Shown: piece after piece, positions 1-13,500 of the stretch
Numbering within the stretch: position 1 is the first letter of the stretch
Layout of the letters: each line of letters starts with the position of its first letter
NCBI GenBank assembly: GCA_012845835.1
Contig: JABAKD010000028.1
Coordinates: forward strand, 1,061,501 to 1,125,500
Reading direction: 5' to 3'
Length of the DNA: 64,000 bases
Origin: Undaria pinnatifida
Lineage: Eukaryota; Sar; Phaeophyceae; Laminariales; Alariaceae
The notes under the pieces: generated by a model
The model's database searches: none
What the model was told of the DNA's origin: nothing
What the model saw: the letters and a program-made list of their open reading frames with translations, nothing else
Program-made: the position numbers and the translations under genes

Positions 1-294
1 CTGCGCTTCTCTTCAAATAAGCTCCCTTAAACAGTAACCTCCCACTGTACGTGATAAGCGGCTGAACAAGTGCATCGCGCCTCCGACGCAACAACTCCAA
101 AAGCCGCCGCGCGACAGCAACATAGTGTAAACACGCAAACCAACCATATAAAAGGGGTTAAACACAAGGGCTGTGAGTTGTCTGGCTGTACTAATAGTAA
201 GTCGCCGACTAGCTATTGGTTGTCCACCAGAGTCTGGGTCTAACCATAAGCCACCGTTACTCACTGTAAGGAAATGTCAACGCGGCTTATATAA

Positions 295-515
295 GGGCGT
301 TCCACAGGTCGGGTCGCTTCTAACGGAAAGGATGGGGTCAGGGTGTGACCCGACACGAGCCGTAGGGTTTGGAAACACCCTCAACCGGCCCGACCACACT
401 CATGCGACGATTTCGAACATCAGACCTCCTGACCCGACCCTACCCTGCCCGACCTCACTCGACCTGCGAGATTTAGAAACCCTCTTGACCTGACCCGTCG
501 GTCGGGTCATGAATG
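295..515. repeat. GGGTC foldback copy, degraded
   Basis: CAGGTCGGGTCGC at the left and CTGACCCGTCGGTCGGGTCA at the right, with GACCC-type units and TTTAGAAACCC spacers between. Confidence 0.5.
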
Positions 516-664
516 ACCAGCGAAAATCCCTGCCTTCTATATGGGCCCCGACCGGTACCAGGTAGGGTAACCTACAGTTCGTTGCATGCGGTAACTTGGG
601 GAGTTCTGCGGGTTTGCATCCAACTGGCGCGTTCGTGGCCCGACGTGTGTTGTACGTAGCAAGA

Positions 665-960
665 ATTATCCCACGGTAAGGGTTACACTTTTTGGGTCAA
701 GCGTTTCCGACCGGTTGAGCATCCTCGACTGTGGAACTATCGATTGTTCAAACAATGTTTCGAGTATAGTTGTTGCGTTAGGACTACAAGGGAAAAAAAA
801 CCAGCGCATAAAAATGTTGGTCGGGTGGCGCGAACGACTGTCTTCGAAGTCATGTTTCGGGTGACATGTTGAGGTCCTCATGTTAGGAGCTCGGAAAGTT
901 CTTAGAATCTGCTGCGTCCCTATAGCGTGGGGTGACTCGTAACAGCGACAAAAAGTCAAG
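665..960. repeat. Dispersed repeat, pair with 5680-5900
   Basis: Shares TCATGTTTCGGGTGA, GACCGGTTG and CTCGGAAA/CTCAGAAA blocks in order with 5680-5900. Nothing coding seen. Confidence 0.5.
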
Positions 961-1407
961 TGTGCTAGCTATAAGAAAAAAACGAGTTGTTTTTGTTGCC
1001 ATCGCTATTACTTTCCGGCTTAACTCGTAGGAGGTTTGATCCTAAGCGGCCTTCCGGACAAGCCCTATTCGCAGGTATCGTCCCTTCTCCCCTCCGTAGC
1101 TTTCATTTGTATCAGGTTTAGGGTGGATACCAGGTTTCCCTTCCCCTATAGACAGTACCGCCTCATTACACATGAGTTCGAGGGCACCAGAGGTCCCCCA
1201 GACTCCGTGCCGTGCCGTCCCGAGGTACCGACCCACCTCGGTGTGTCCTCCACACCGTAACCACACAAAAGAGAACCTGCTAGAGGCACAGCCCCACATC
1301 AGCACTAATACCTACCAGGTACCGATTATATTTTTACGTAGGTGCGAAGTCCAGCCTACTCACAGCCCTACAAAGACCCAGAACCGTCCCACCGCAAAAG
1401 CACTTAC

Positions 1408-1555
1408 TGCTTGCCGGTAAGAAATATGCGCGACCGCTTGCAGAGCCACCGTAGCCTCTTCTCTCCTCGGCCCGCACAGTTGCCACGAGACTTGTTCCAA
1501 TATCTGCGGGAGGACTCCCTCGATAAGCCGCTTGGGGGTGCTGTCAGGAAAGTAC
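1408..1555 (-). CDS. ATR: ATR exon, 49 codons
   Basis: Acceptor CGCGCAG|GTACTT and a near-consensus donor CAAGCA|GTAAGT. The segment PKRLIEGVLPQILEQVSWQL resembles ATR SPELMADYLQPKLLGILAFF. Compared with human ATR about 55 residues between this exon and the previous one are absent or in an exon I did not find in 1556-2791. The next exon lies left of the window or in 1-1407 unseen. Confidence 0.65.
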
Positions 1556-4500
1556 CTGCGCGCGTCGAGGAGGTCCGCGGGGGGGGTACTCATTTGTTGC
1601 TTGCCTCGGTCATTTGACCATTGACCACGCATCTCTTCCGAGACGGAGCACCGGATTGCTCCTAACAGAGACGCCTCCAATATCTGGGTGCTCTTTAGGT
1701 TTCTTCCATCTAGTACATACATACCGGGTAACTTTTTTTTTGTTCAGGGAGGAGGCATGAGAACGAGGTTTTCATTGATGAAAGTAATCAAAACACACCA
1801 GGGTATACAGGGCGCATGCAAGGCTGGTACACGTTGTGCTGCAACGGGGTGTGCATGACACGAAACAAGGCGACAAACATGACACGCGCGCAGTGCTCCT
1901 GGCATGGCACGCGATTAGCTGTAAACACGACGCACGCTCGAGCAGTGCAATTAAACCCCTTCAAGACTCCAGACCGATTCTTTTTTTTTTGGTTGCTCTA
2001 TTTCGTTTCAGAATCGGCTGCTCTTAAGAAACCCGGACGCGCGCAACAAGAGAGAGGTAGTAGCATTTGTGGGCTGAAACATTTTCAGAAAAACGGGGCT
2101 CCTTAACCCCCTTTGACCCGAAATCGTCGAAATTCCATTCTTGCTTAGCAATGCTATTCGAGTCGTATACCTGGGCCATGGGATTATCCATCGGATAGCA
2201 ACTTTATTTTCCCCCCAAAATCAGTCTTTTGGGTGGAGGATAAGCGATTCTCAAGTGATTATGAGCCTCAAAACAAAACGGTGTACCTCTACCGCAGCAT
2301 AGCGGCCCCGGGCTGCTTGGGTAGGTAGGGCGATGCGTCCGAAGCGCGGGACGTTATGAGGAGAGAAGCTCGGAATAATGTCATTTTTCAGCAATACTAT
2401 TCGTGCCGTACGCCTAGGCCAAGGGTTTGGTCATCGGATTGCACTCCCAGTGTACTCAAAAACAACGTTTTTTGCGGTAGGGTATAGAGCCTCTCAAGCC
2501 ACAAGCCTTAGAAGGCCAAGAAAAGGTAAACCTTCTCTGCCGTAGCATGCCCCCCCGGGCTGCTTGGGCAGTGGGCGCGTCCGAAGCGCGGGGCGTTATG
2601 AGCTACCATGGTACACGACACGCGCACAGCATACTAATGCTCGTACTGCTGCACGCTTTTGTTAGACCGTCGATAAGGTCGCACTACTCATGCTTTCAGT
2701 CGAACTAAAACGGGTTCTCGAAAAGGACTATAACCTAGCACAGCGCCACACAGACAGCGGCGGAAAAACAGAGTAGCGATATTTTTCTCACTTTAGCAGG
2801 AACTGGAGGCCGGGGCTGGACCTTTCATCTGTCCACGCCGACCGGCCTCTCATCAACACATCCGTCAGCACGTGCGGTAGGTGTCGGTTCAGCAGGCGTT
2901 GGGGGGGGTCCGTGCCACGCGCGTCCCCGACCTTAGAAAGGACCGAAAAGGAAAGAAAGGAGCAGGAATCGACACGGGGTGGGGAACGGGGACGGTCAAC
3001 CCCCGTGTTGCTGGCGGCGGTGTGACTGTTGTCAACGAGTTTCTACCATTATGGAAACATTTCAGTATTTGTGCACATGAAAAAAAAGTCCTGAGCAAGG
3101 GCACGGATAAAATATACACTTCCCGAATATTCGTATAGGAGCCGCTGGTACGGGTTCCTGGTTCTTAAACCCCCCCCGTAGGTCACGTGTAGGTTCGCCA
3201 GGAACGAGGGGGAAAAGCACCGCAAGCATCTCTTGTAGTGAGTCGCAGGTAAGAGTCAGCAGTGCTGCACTCGATAGATTATTCGGCGTCCGGAGTACAG
3301 CGTACTATAATACAAAAAAAAACCATGCTCGAGCTCACCCCCCCCGCCCTCGCTTCGACCCCCCCAACCATCCAAACACCGCCCGCGATAGTTCCGCCGT
3401 GTATGCCATGGATCATGCGACACACCCTGTTCGTTTTCAAATCCATGTCTTAAGCTGGCCTGTCCTTGGACTTAGTGGGCTGCCTTGGATTTAGTGGAGT
3501 GTTACGGTATAACTTCCGAAGAAACACCATTCGTGTGGGCTTGGACTTGTCAATTTTGTTAGAAACGTAACAACGATCCCTTACTAACTTCAAGTAATAG
3601 GTCCGCCAAACGCGTGGCGTCACTGACCAAGCTCTTCTCCCCCCTCCCCACGCCGGTACGCGCCTTCATGTGTATCGCGAGAATACCCCAGCCCTTTGTT
3701 CCCTTATCGACTTGCATCGAATTGCGCCTACCAACGACGCTAGATCCGTACTACACAGATTTTGTACAACATATATCATAATGGCAGAGATGGGTATAGG
3801 ATCCAGATAATCTAGATCGTGATCTGACGTGATGTGTCCTGCGTGTGCAAACCTACAGGGTGGAAGCGATCTCACCTCAAAATGGTCGCAAAGCGCTGCG
3901 AGCTGCTCCACGGCAACGGCCTTACTCCCGGCCACAAAAACTGGCAGCACGTGGGCGACGCTTCCTTCCAGGAAGGCGCGAAGGTTGCGGCTTTTTAACG
4001 CCTGCAAACGGTTTGCCATGAAGACAAAAGGGTAGACACAAGCAGACACATTAAGCGAGAGAAAAACAGAGAGACTGGCAGACACAAACGTTGCCGCTCT
4101 TCAAGGCCTGCCAGGGTTTTCCATAAAGAAAGGGAGATATAAAACATAAAAAAAACGTGGTTTATGTTTTTACAGGAACGTTGCCGCTCTTTGCCGCTGC
4201 AAGGGTTTTTCATGAGGAAAAGAGGAGATAAAAACAGAAAAAAAACATGGTTTATGTTTATACAGGCCCCTAAACAAACATAAGGACCATTACGTACGAC
4301 GCAGAGGAAATATGTAGATCGCTCTACACGGAAAATTAAGGACTGTTAGGATGTTCACATGAATACAAAACTGTCCTTGCATTTACGCCCAGAGGGCGGT
4401 ATATCAAGCAAATACAAAAACAGAGTTGGAGAGGGTTGGCTCAGAACATAGGACGGACTGAAATCGGCGGGTGTTACACATCTAGGAACGCATGTCGCGC

Positions 4501-7500
4501 CGTGTCCCACGGGTTTGATAAATATGTTCCTGCTCTCAAGAGCCTGTCCTGCCGCAAGATACTAGAGCGACTGCCGACAGAGAGACGATTTGAAAGAGCT
4601 GCAACCCCTTCTTTCCCCACACGCGGCATAATGCCTTTTCATCCCCACCGGAGATAAGATGGTGGTTTTATTGTGGGCGATCGGTTTAAAAAATAAAACG
4701 TCAGCCAGCTGAAACAACGCCGGTGGCCACTGTTGCGCTTCTTGCAGAATAACACCTGCTCGACAAATTCTTCCAGATGGCCCGTCTCCATGAGCTTCTC
4801 CATCAAAGGCGCCAACACGCTCCCGCTGTCTAACTCCCGCCCTGCCCCCCCAGCAGCTACCGCCTTCAACGGAACCCGCGCTCCACTGCCCGCTCCCACC
4901 CCCCGACCCGCCATCCCAGCCGTCGAGGTGGAGGAGGCACGGGGCAGCTGTAGAAGCTGCGGCAGGGGTACCCTGCCACGATTGCACACGCGCACAATCT
5001 GCTCGTGAGCGGCCGAGCCGCACTCGTTCCCCTCGTCAACCCACACATCGACGAGTCGGATCAGAGTCCACAAGTAAACGCTGCGGCCGAGCTCATCCGT
5101 GGGGTCGCTCTCACACCCGATCGACCTGATGTACACGCGTGTTTCAGCGGGAGTTTTAGGCAGATGTGGGAGAAGAACGAGCGTGCGAGGAGCGGGAGTT
5201 TTGGAAATGAAAAAATAAGTTCAGAATGAAAAAAAGGTGTTATCGCACACACGAGTTACATGTTCAGCGTTGGGGGTTACTTCATACATGAAGACGACGG
5301 GAGAGACGTGCCTTCGGTTTCAACAGGTGCTGCCGTTGGAGCAAAACGCACGAGACGCATGGGCACAGAGGGACGCGCGCAAGATCAAGATTGCACTGCA
5401 CTTACCAAGGCGGAGGACAACACCGCTCGTGGGGGACGCCTTATGGCTGCAGCAGCAGCAGTGCGCGTGTGTGCTCAGCGAAACACATTAAACTGACAAC
5501 CTCTACACAAGCAGCGCCAGCGCGTTTTTCGCTGCGGTGGAGTCAAGAACATCCACCGAGAGCAGGTTGTAAATTAAAATAACTTCCGTAAATTACGCAC
5601 AATAACACACCCCCTAGGATGTTTTTCTGACCCCATTTTCTCGAAAACGAGGGGGGGCAGAGTCGTCCCACAGTAGGGGCTGCGTCTTTTGGGCCAAACG
5701 GTTCTGACCGGTTGGGCTCTTCAAGCTTAGGACTGTCGGTTACTATGCTAATTTTACGAGTGGATTTGTTCAGGACTAGCGCATACAAGTGCTGGTCGGA
5801 TTGCGTGGACGAACGTCTTCGAGGCCATGTTTCGGGTGAGATATTAAGCCCCTCACGACATAGCAGCTCAGAAACCTTCTGCTGCACCTCTGGCGTGGGA
5901 TGCCTCAGAGGTCCTTCTATATAGTGCCGATTGTCCGCTATAGTGCCGATTGTCCGCTATAGTGCCTGTGAAATCGCTTGGCACGCGTGAGAACAACCAG
6001 TAGTGGACGCACGCGGAGAAGTGCCGTCTACCGCTACAGTGCCGGTATTTTCGGCTGGCACATACATAAATAACCCCGGCGAGCGCAACGAAAACGGTCG
6101 CTGCGGAAAGACTTCGTCGACATCTGTCGTCCGTAGACGCGTCGCTCGGCGTTGGCACTCCCCCCGTTGCCGAGAAAGCCAATTTGGAAACCCGCAGGAC
6201 GGGGTGTATTGACGTGTGCTACGATATAAAGGTAGCACTTTCTGGGTCGAACAACAATTTTCTGAATGGCGGGGACTTCTTCTTAGCCCAAAATCGTTGG
6301 GAATGGCATTATTTCTTGCTTTTGCGATATTTTTTGTTGCGTTTTATAGCTAGGTCATGGGTTTTGGTCATCGGGTTGGGTTGCATCTTCAGTTTTGCTC
6401 GAAAATCAGTTTTTTGGGGTAAGGTACAGAGCTGCTCAATAGGTTATGAACCTCAGAAAATAGTTGGTTCACCCCCTCTACCGCAGCATTCGTCTGTCAT
6501 CATGCCTGTTATACCGTAGCTCTTGCGACAACCCGTAGCTTCGCCAGACAGAGCTCAAGAAGCGACGTGGACATGCAATTATGAGCTCATTCCGCTGGTC
6601 GTCAAGCGGCGTAAAGGATTTTTGTCATACTGCCATGTCCGTGTGGTGTGTCCGCCGGCTCGTACATGATTGTCGCACCCGTTGCTAAATACGAAGCGTG
6701 AAACATGACAGCCGCCATGCCGCACAAAACGAATGCAGTGGTGGTTTTCATGTAATTCCGGCATGTGCTAGCCAACAACACCGGCAGTCCCCCAGTACCC
6801 CGGACACCGGCAATACTTTGTGTATGGTACCTACTTATACTCTATTATGGGTGCTAGTATAGCCGGTTCCAGAAGAATTAACGCCTTCACAGCTGAAAAC
6901 GTGTTTTCGGGGACAGCTTACTGGGAATAGTATAGGGAGGGCGTTTGGGGCTCTAAAGGGGTTAATAACTTCACCGGCACGCTATCAGAAGTAGACACTA
7001 TTCAACCGGCACTATCGAGAGACCCCTAATGTATGGTAACACTCACCCCAATGCCCTAAGAAGAGCGGTGAAATCGTGCAGCGACTGCCAGCGGCCATGC
7101 CGGAGCCTATCCCCGTGCTCCTGCAACATCTTGCCGACCGTCTCGATGAATTTCGAAAGCGCTACTTCCCTGAAGTGTCCCTCCTGCTCCTTCTCCTCCT
7201 CCGCGCCCAAGGTGTCCTCGTCTTGATCTTCCTCACCGTCCTCGTCCTCCTTGCCGCCCCCGCTGGCATACATTGCGCGCAAAATTTTCCCCCCGTCGGC
7301 CACAAATTTCCCCGCGCCGCCCGCAACTGCCCAGGCAACTTCAGGGTCTCCACACGCCAGCATCTCGGTGAGGAGGCGGAGGACTATCGCGCCCTTCGCG
7401 CCCGCCGATTTGAGTCGCGGCAACGGTGCCGCGGCGGCCGCTGATAATGCAGCGCGAGCTGCCGCTCCCCTCACCGCGGCCGAGTCATCCTTCAGCAGTT

Positions 7501-10500
7501 TCGGCCACAAGGGGAGCAAGTCTGTGAACGCGAAAGGCCCCGCTTCGTACGGCATGTTATTCTTGCGGTCGGAGTGTGGTAGCTCTGGGTGTCCCAGTGC
7601 CAAGCTCTGTTTCGGCAGGGGCATCTGATCGTTGTCGGCATCGTTTCTCGAGCTGTCGAGCGACGATCCCATGCGAAGCAAGGCCGCGGCGAGCTCCAAT
7701 CGGACCTCCTCCGACCCGCCACTCTCGGAAAGCGAAAGCAGCGCTGGGAGCCACTGCGCCCGCCAGTGGCAGGCTTCGACGTGTTCGGTTAGCTCGCCAC
7801 TACCGATGTCACTGCAACGTTCGCTACAGAGCGACAAAGTCGGCAACGCAGCAACGGCACATTGAGCTACGAGAGCGTTTCCATCGGGTCGAAGCGCCGA
7901 CAAGAGAGCGTCTTCCACGCTGAAAACGGGGCAATTTTCGAGAGAAGCTGTGCCCTCGAGACCACCACTGCTACCTTCGTCGCTACTGCGGTTACCCCCA
8001 AGAACGCGCCTCCTCTTCGGACGCGATTCCTCCTCGTCACCGCCGCGGCTGCCTTCTTCTTTGTTCCGACGGCCTTGTGCACGATCCACGCCCGCAGCAT
8101 CGTGATAAACCCCTCCCCCCAGCATTCGCTCTCGTTCAACGGCAGCGGCCAGCAGGTAACACTTCAAGGGGAACGGAGCGGATGTAATCGCCGGTTCAAG
8201 GACATTACCGGTCAGTCCCTTCGGTGACCTGCCCCCGATGCTTCCGTCGAATCGGTCGACTAACCCACGAGTCCACAAGGATGCCGCCACCTCAGCAGTG
8301 GGCGCCACTGGACGAGGGGAGGGTGGCGCGCCGCTGCCCTGTTCCCGAACAGCGGCGTCTAAAACAGCGGAGACCGGCGAGATAATAACTCTCAAAGCTG
8401 TCTCTGCGACGAGGCCGATAGTGGTCAGTAGGCGTGCTTGTGCTTCACCTCGATCACCGGTACCTCCACCGGCGTTCCCACGTTTCTCCCTTGCGGGAGA
8501 AACGAGCAGGGCGGTTGGAATCTCGGTCGCGCAGTTCACAGCTAAGTCCAACAGTAAAGCAACAGTGCGAGGCGACCGAACGGAAGGCGGGCGGTTTTTC
8601 GAGCCAACTCCGCTCTCGTGGCTGCCGCTACTTCCGTCCGCCTTGTAACGCGCGATGGTTCGCACCGCCGCAGCGAACCCATCGGCAAGCCGGCCGAAAA
8701 GGCTCGGCCACCCCTCAACCGCGCTGCTTTCTTCGACGTGTGTGCCTTGTTTTTCCGAGCGTGGAATGCGCGTGGCTGGTCCGCGCTTGTAGCAACTGCC
8801 GCCAAACTCTAACCGTCTTCCCGTCTCGTCGTCTCCGGGGGGAAGGACGACCTGTGCTCTGTTCACAAAAGGCGCCAGCATCCGAATAGCGCACGTGACG
8901 CTCGCCATGTGCTGAAGTATCAGGTGCAGGTGCTCCGCAGAGCTACCATACTCCTTGTTCCTATCTTTCCCCGCGGAGCTATCACCGGCGGAGGTAGAAG
9001 CCTCCCCACCGCCGTTACCGCGATCAGTACCCATCCATGCCACTTCTTCAGTCTCGAAAAATTCGAGCGCTGCATCGGCACGTCTCAACACCGCACCGAT
9101 AGCCTCGAGCGCGGCGGAATCGCCCGAAAACACCGTAGGCCGTTCCTGCCCCACCAAAGGAGCTGAAACCAGCCCTCTCATCCCTCCCCCATCCCGCAGC
9201 TCACCCTCATGATGAGAGACACGCGGCGAGGTGAGTGCTCCCCCCAGGTCTCCACAGCCGTCGCCGCCGGCCGCTGCGGCCCTTAGCGCGCCGTATTCAA
9301 GACTAACCCTACCGCGTTTCTTCCCTGAGGGCTGCCTCGGCGGCGGTGGAGCCATTACTCTTCCCTGCGCGCTCTCATCAATCTCCCGATGCTGTTCCTG
9401 ATGCTGACCCCCCGCCGACACAGGCAACCCGCGACTTTGTGCACCCTTGCCCGCCAACTCTGCTTGCCACAGCACCGCGGTGGGTATCCGCGGAAACAAA
9501 TCTAGAACCGCGCGGAGAGCGCGCATCAGTTCCGGCTGCACGCAAGGCACGGAGCTTAGGGTCGACACTGCTGACGCGAATCGCTTGGGTACATGCACGG
9601 CGGCGGCCGTGGCAGCTTGGGCGTGACCACTTCTCCCTCGGGATGCAGTCTTCTTGTTCTCCCTCCCGACTTCGGCTTTCGCCGTCGTGAGTTTCTTTTC
9701 GGCCAGCGAGTTTTGCTTCGAACCTCCTTCCACCGCAGATGCATAGGCCGCCGCTACCGCTCTTGCAAGGGACTCCGCCTCGGTGTCCCATTCATCTCCG
9801 TCGGCGTCGCTACCGCCGTGGCCAGATGACACCGACACCGATCGCGACTCTACCCTGTCCCTGCCAGTAGGTGGTCGGCAGTTGTCCCACCATTGCACGA
9901 TACAAGGTAGAACGGCCGATAATGACGCCCAACTCGCGGTAGCTATGGGCGGGGTAACGTTGCTGGTACTGGATATCACCGAAAATGATGACCCCGACGT
10001 GACAGCAACCGCGGAGTGTTGACGAGCCGGAGACGTTGCACCGGCCGCTGCTGCTGCCGCAGCCGCCACGTTTACCTGCGGGCTGCTGCACGACCCCGGG
10101 AAAATTAGCCGAACGCACCTAGCCGTCAGGCCCTGTTAAGGATGAACGCAAAGAAACAGCATCGGCACCAGCGTCGGAACGACGGAGGGGCGTCATCACC
10201 CCTATCATGTGAATAACCTGGTATTTTATACGGGGAGGTTCTTCATGAATTTGACATTTTCGGCAGTTGGGCAGACGACAACCACAGGGGGGAAAAGCGA
10301 CTAATTACACATTGTCGGGATTCGGTGGAGACGATCACATATTGGGGAAGTTAACCCATTGCGACACCCCCCCCCCCCCTCGGAGGGCCGACTCTGAAAA
10401 ATAAGGGTGTGTGGGTCACGGACTGTTTTTTTCTGGGCGCCCTCGGTCAGAGGGTACGTGCTTTTCTTTGAAATAGAAATGAAAATTACATTATCTGGAT

Positions 10501-13500
10501 TCGGGGAGACGAAACATACGAACATAACGCCTTCGAGACAATGTACAGTACGTAAAGCTAACAGCTTCCCGGATCCAGACCGTCGGAGGGTCAAGAAGGG
10601 GCAGACACTCAATCGCGAGCGTGTGTCACACGCGCTATGAAGGCTGCGGCAAGGTCCAGGCGTACGTGGGGCAACGCAACGCCGTGAATGCGTTCTCGCG
10701 GCAAGTTATACCCTAAAGGCCAAGGCTACCGTATTGATTAAGGCTACGATAGGGGGGGGGGGGCTCCCCCTTTTCACTGCTCACGCCGAGTTCGGGCTCT
10801 GAACCTCGCCCAAAAACGGGACGTACTTGTCTTGTGTGCGCAGCGTAGCAAAGAAACAGTGTCACGGGTGGTTGTATATACTGCGAAACGGGGAACTCAA
10901 AAGCTTAAGAACTTTAAAGGGATACCGGGTAGCCAATGTCGCGAGTGGCTCTGAGTCGACAAAACACACACACAAAGTGAAACCGCTACCAAAGGCTTGG
11001 TCTATTATAGTATTGCACTCCTGATTCCACTGCCAAGTATATGCCACTCCTCACGAGTGGCTCTGTACGCCGCTATACCGGACTTGGAAAATGTGTGGTT
11101 GGCGTAGCATAACAAGCGATTCCATGGCGGCGGTGAACGTGGCGAAACCGGATAGCGCAAAAGCGTGAGACGGAGAAGAGAAAAACGGGTGAAAAGCACC
11201 GGCGCGAGTCGCTCTCAGGTCGCTGTGAAAATAGAGACACCAAACGTGACCTCTCTACGGTACAGTATAGCCTAGTTCTACAGGAAATCATCTGCATAAT
11301 CTACAGAGGATGCCCTACCGCAGCCTCGTTCTACAGGAAACTATCTGCATGATCCACCGAGGATGCCATTCTTGACCCAACAGTAAATGATCGGTTAGCC
11401 GGTAGGCGAAGTAATGGTCTCCGTAGATGCAGTGACCGACATATCATGATATCTTATAAGAGATAATTAAGCACGTTTCTATCGGGGTTTGGGGAGCTTT
11501 GGGGGCTTGGGGTTAAACGAGCGCAAAAACAGGCACACTTCCTTTCTTACTGTTGAGAGCAGACCTCACGTGTAGGCTAGCAACACCGAGTCGAGCGCAA
11601 GCGAGTCGAAGTTCTTGCTGGGAGCGTCACAGAATGAGGTAGTCACTGGGTTGGCCAACCCACCCAGAAGTATGTCCCTCTTCCCTCTTCCTCTTCCGCT
11701 ACCATACAGCACGCAAGATAACACACCTTAACACGCCTGGGACTTATTTCGAAGCGGATTTTCTCGACAACGGAGAGGGTGCAAACGCCGATCGATGCGC
11801 CTATGGACGACAGATCTCGACGATATCCTTCCGACACGACCGTTTTCGTTGCGCGTGCCCCCCTCGTTTGGGAGAACATAAGCTCGGAAATGTATGCCAG
11901 GTGAAGTGTTATCATGCGCGTGATACGGTATAAATGCGTACATGATCGAGAGCCGCAAACGTCCAACCTGAATCGCCGGTATTCGTGAGGAGGCCGAAAC
12001 CCTCGCGGTTGGACCCTCGTCTTGTTTGCCCTTTCCCTCGCGAGGCAGCAATGCGCGTCCCGCGAGCCGAAGACAAGTGATGCCTAACTGGGGCATGACT
12101 CCCGTCGGGGGCTTCTCTTCAAGGAGCACCACGAGAGCTTCCAGGGATACCTGCAGAGCGGGAAACAACGTCCCAGCATGTGTTAATAAAATGCATGCTA
12201 AAACCGATATGCGCACTACGGGGGAGTGTCGCTGCGAGGGGGGGGGGGGAGAGGTGCGTGCTCATTTGTTGCTGCATTAGTCATTAGACCATTTATCACG
12301 CATCTCTTCCGAGACGGGGCACCGTTCCTACTCCTGACAGACACCTCCAACGCGTGGGGAGTGGGTTCTTAATATATATATATCAAACTAATGGCATTCC
12401 TTCCACAACCGTCAGATTTGTCTCCTTTAAGTATTTATAGTTTCCGCGCACACATTGAGCTGTCCCGCCCGCCCCGCCCCCGCCGCTCTCTCTTGTTCAA
12501 ACGCCCCACCTAAAATCAAAATCTGCCAGAGTAGTAAATACTACCAGGCCGTTGATATCACCTCATTACCTTTCTAGCCATCCATGCCGTAGCTCCAATT
12601 CATACCCTTCCCCCCCCAACGCCCCTGCCTTCCCCACCACCCGCACCATCGCCTAGACCTAGCACCACGCGTATAGCAAGCTCGTACATCTACGCGACCT
12701 AAAGCTGTTGGAAATCCCCCTCCCCTCCCCACCCCTTCGAACACTCCGCCCTCTCCTCACTGGTTGCACGACTTACAGGATATACATGACAAATTGATGC
12801 ATTCCTCCCACAACCGTCAGATTTGTCCCCTTAAAAGGATTTATAGTTTCGGCGCACAGATTGAGCTGCTCTGCCCCCCCCCCCCCCCCGCTCCCTCTTG
12901 TCCAAACCCAGGCCCCCACGCTCCTAAAACCTCCGCCCTCCTCTCACCGGTTATACGACTTACAGGATACACTTGATAAACTGATGCATTTCCTTCCACA
13001 GCCGTCAGATTTTGTCCCCCTCAAATAAGGGTTTTCTATTTTCCGCGCACAGACTGATTAACATCGCCCTGTTGATCCTGGTACAAGCTACACTGTAGTT
13101 TCAAGGGGAGTCGCCGGCCTATATCCTTAATGAGGACACACACCTAGTAATACGCGCGATCGGAGTATCACACACCGCTTGCAAAGATGCGTTCGAGAAA
13201 ATCTTTTATCTCACAGCTGGGGTGTATTTCTATTATATATGTATATCTTTTTTTTATCCTCCGGCGGATGGGGAAAAATAAAGCCTTTAAAGTTTACCAC
13301 ACTTCCACGTGTTGTCATACATGTCGTGTGTCAATTTATCTCAATTTCATCATATTTATTAAGGAAGGTGCTAGTCGATTGTTTTATCTTTTCATGTTCG
13401 GCTTTTCGGCGAGGCACATTCTGGGTGAGAAGAACACGCGTACTACACATCATAGTATGATGTGGGTCTCACAGTGTGATGTGGGTCCACAATCCGGCGG

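Noticed and set aside
7043-10069. A self-contained single-exon 1,008-residue protein
   Set aside because: The terminal TGA is inside a consensus GTGAGT donor, the start in that reading is GTG rather than ATG, and flanking exons join in phase.
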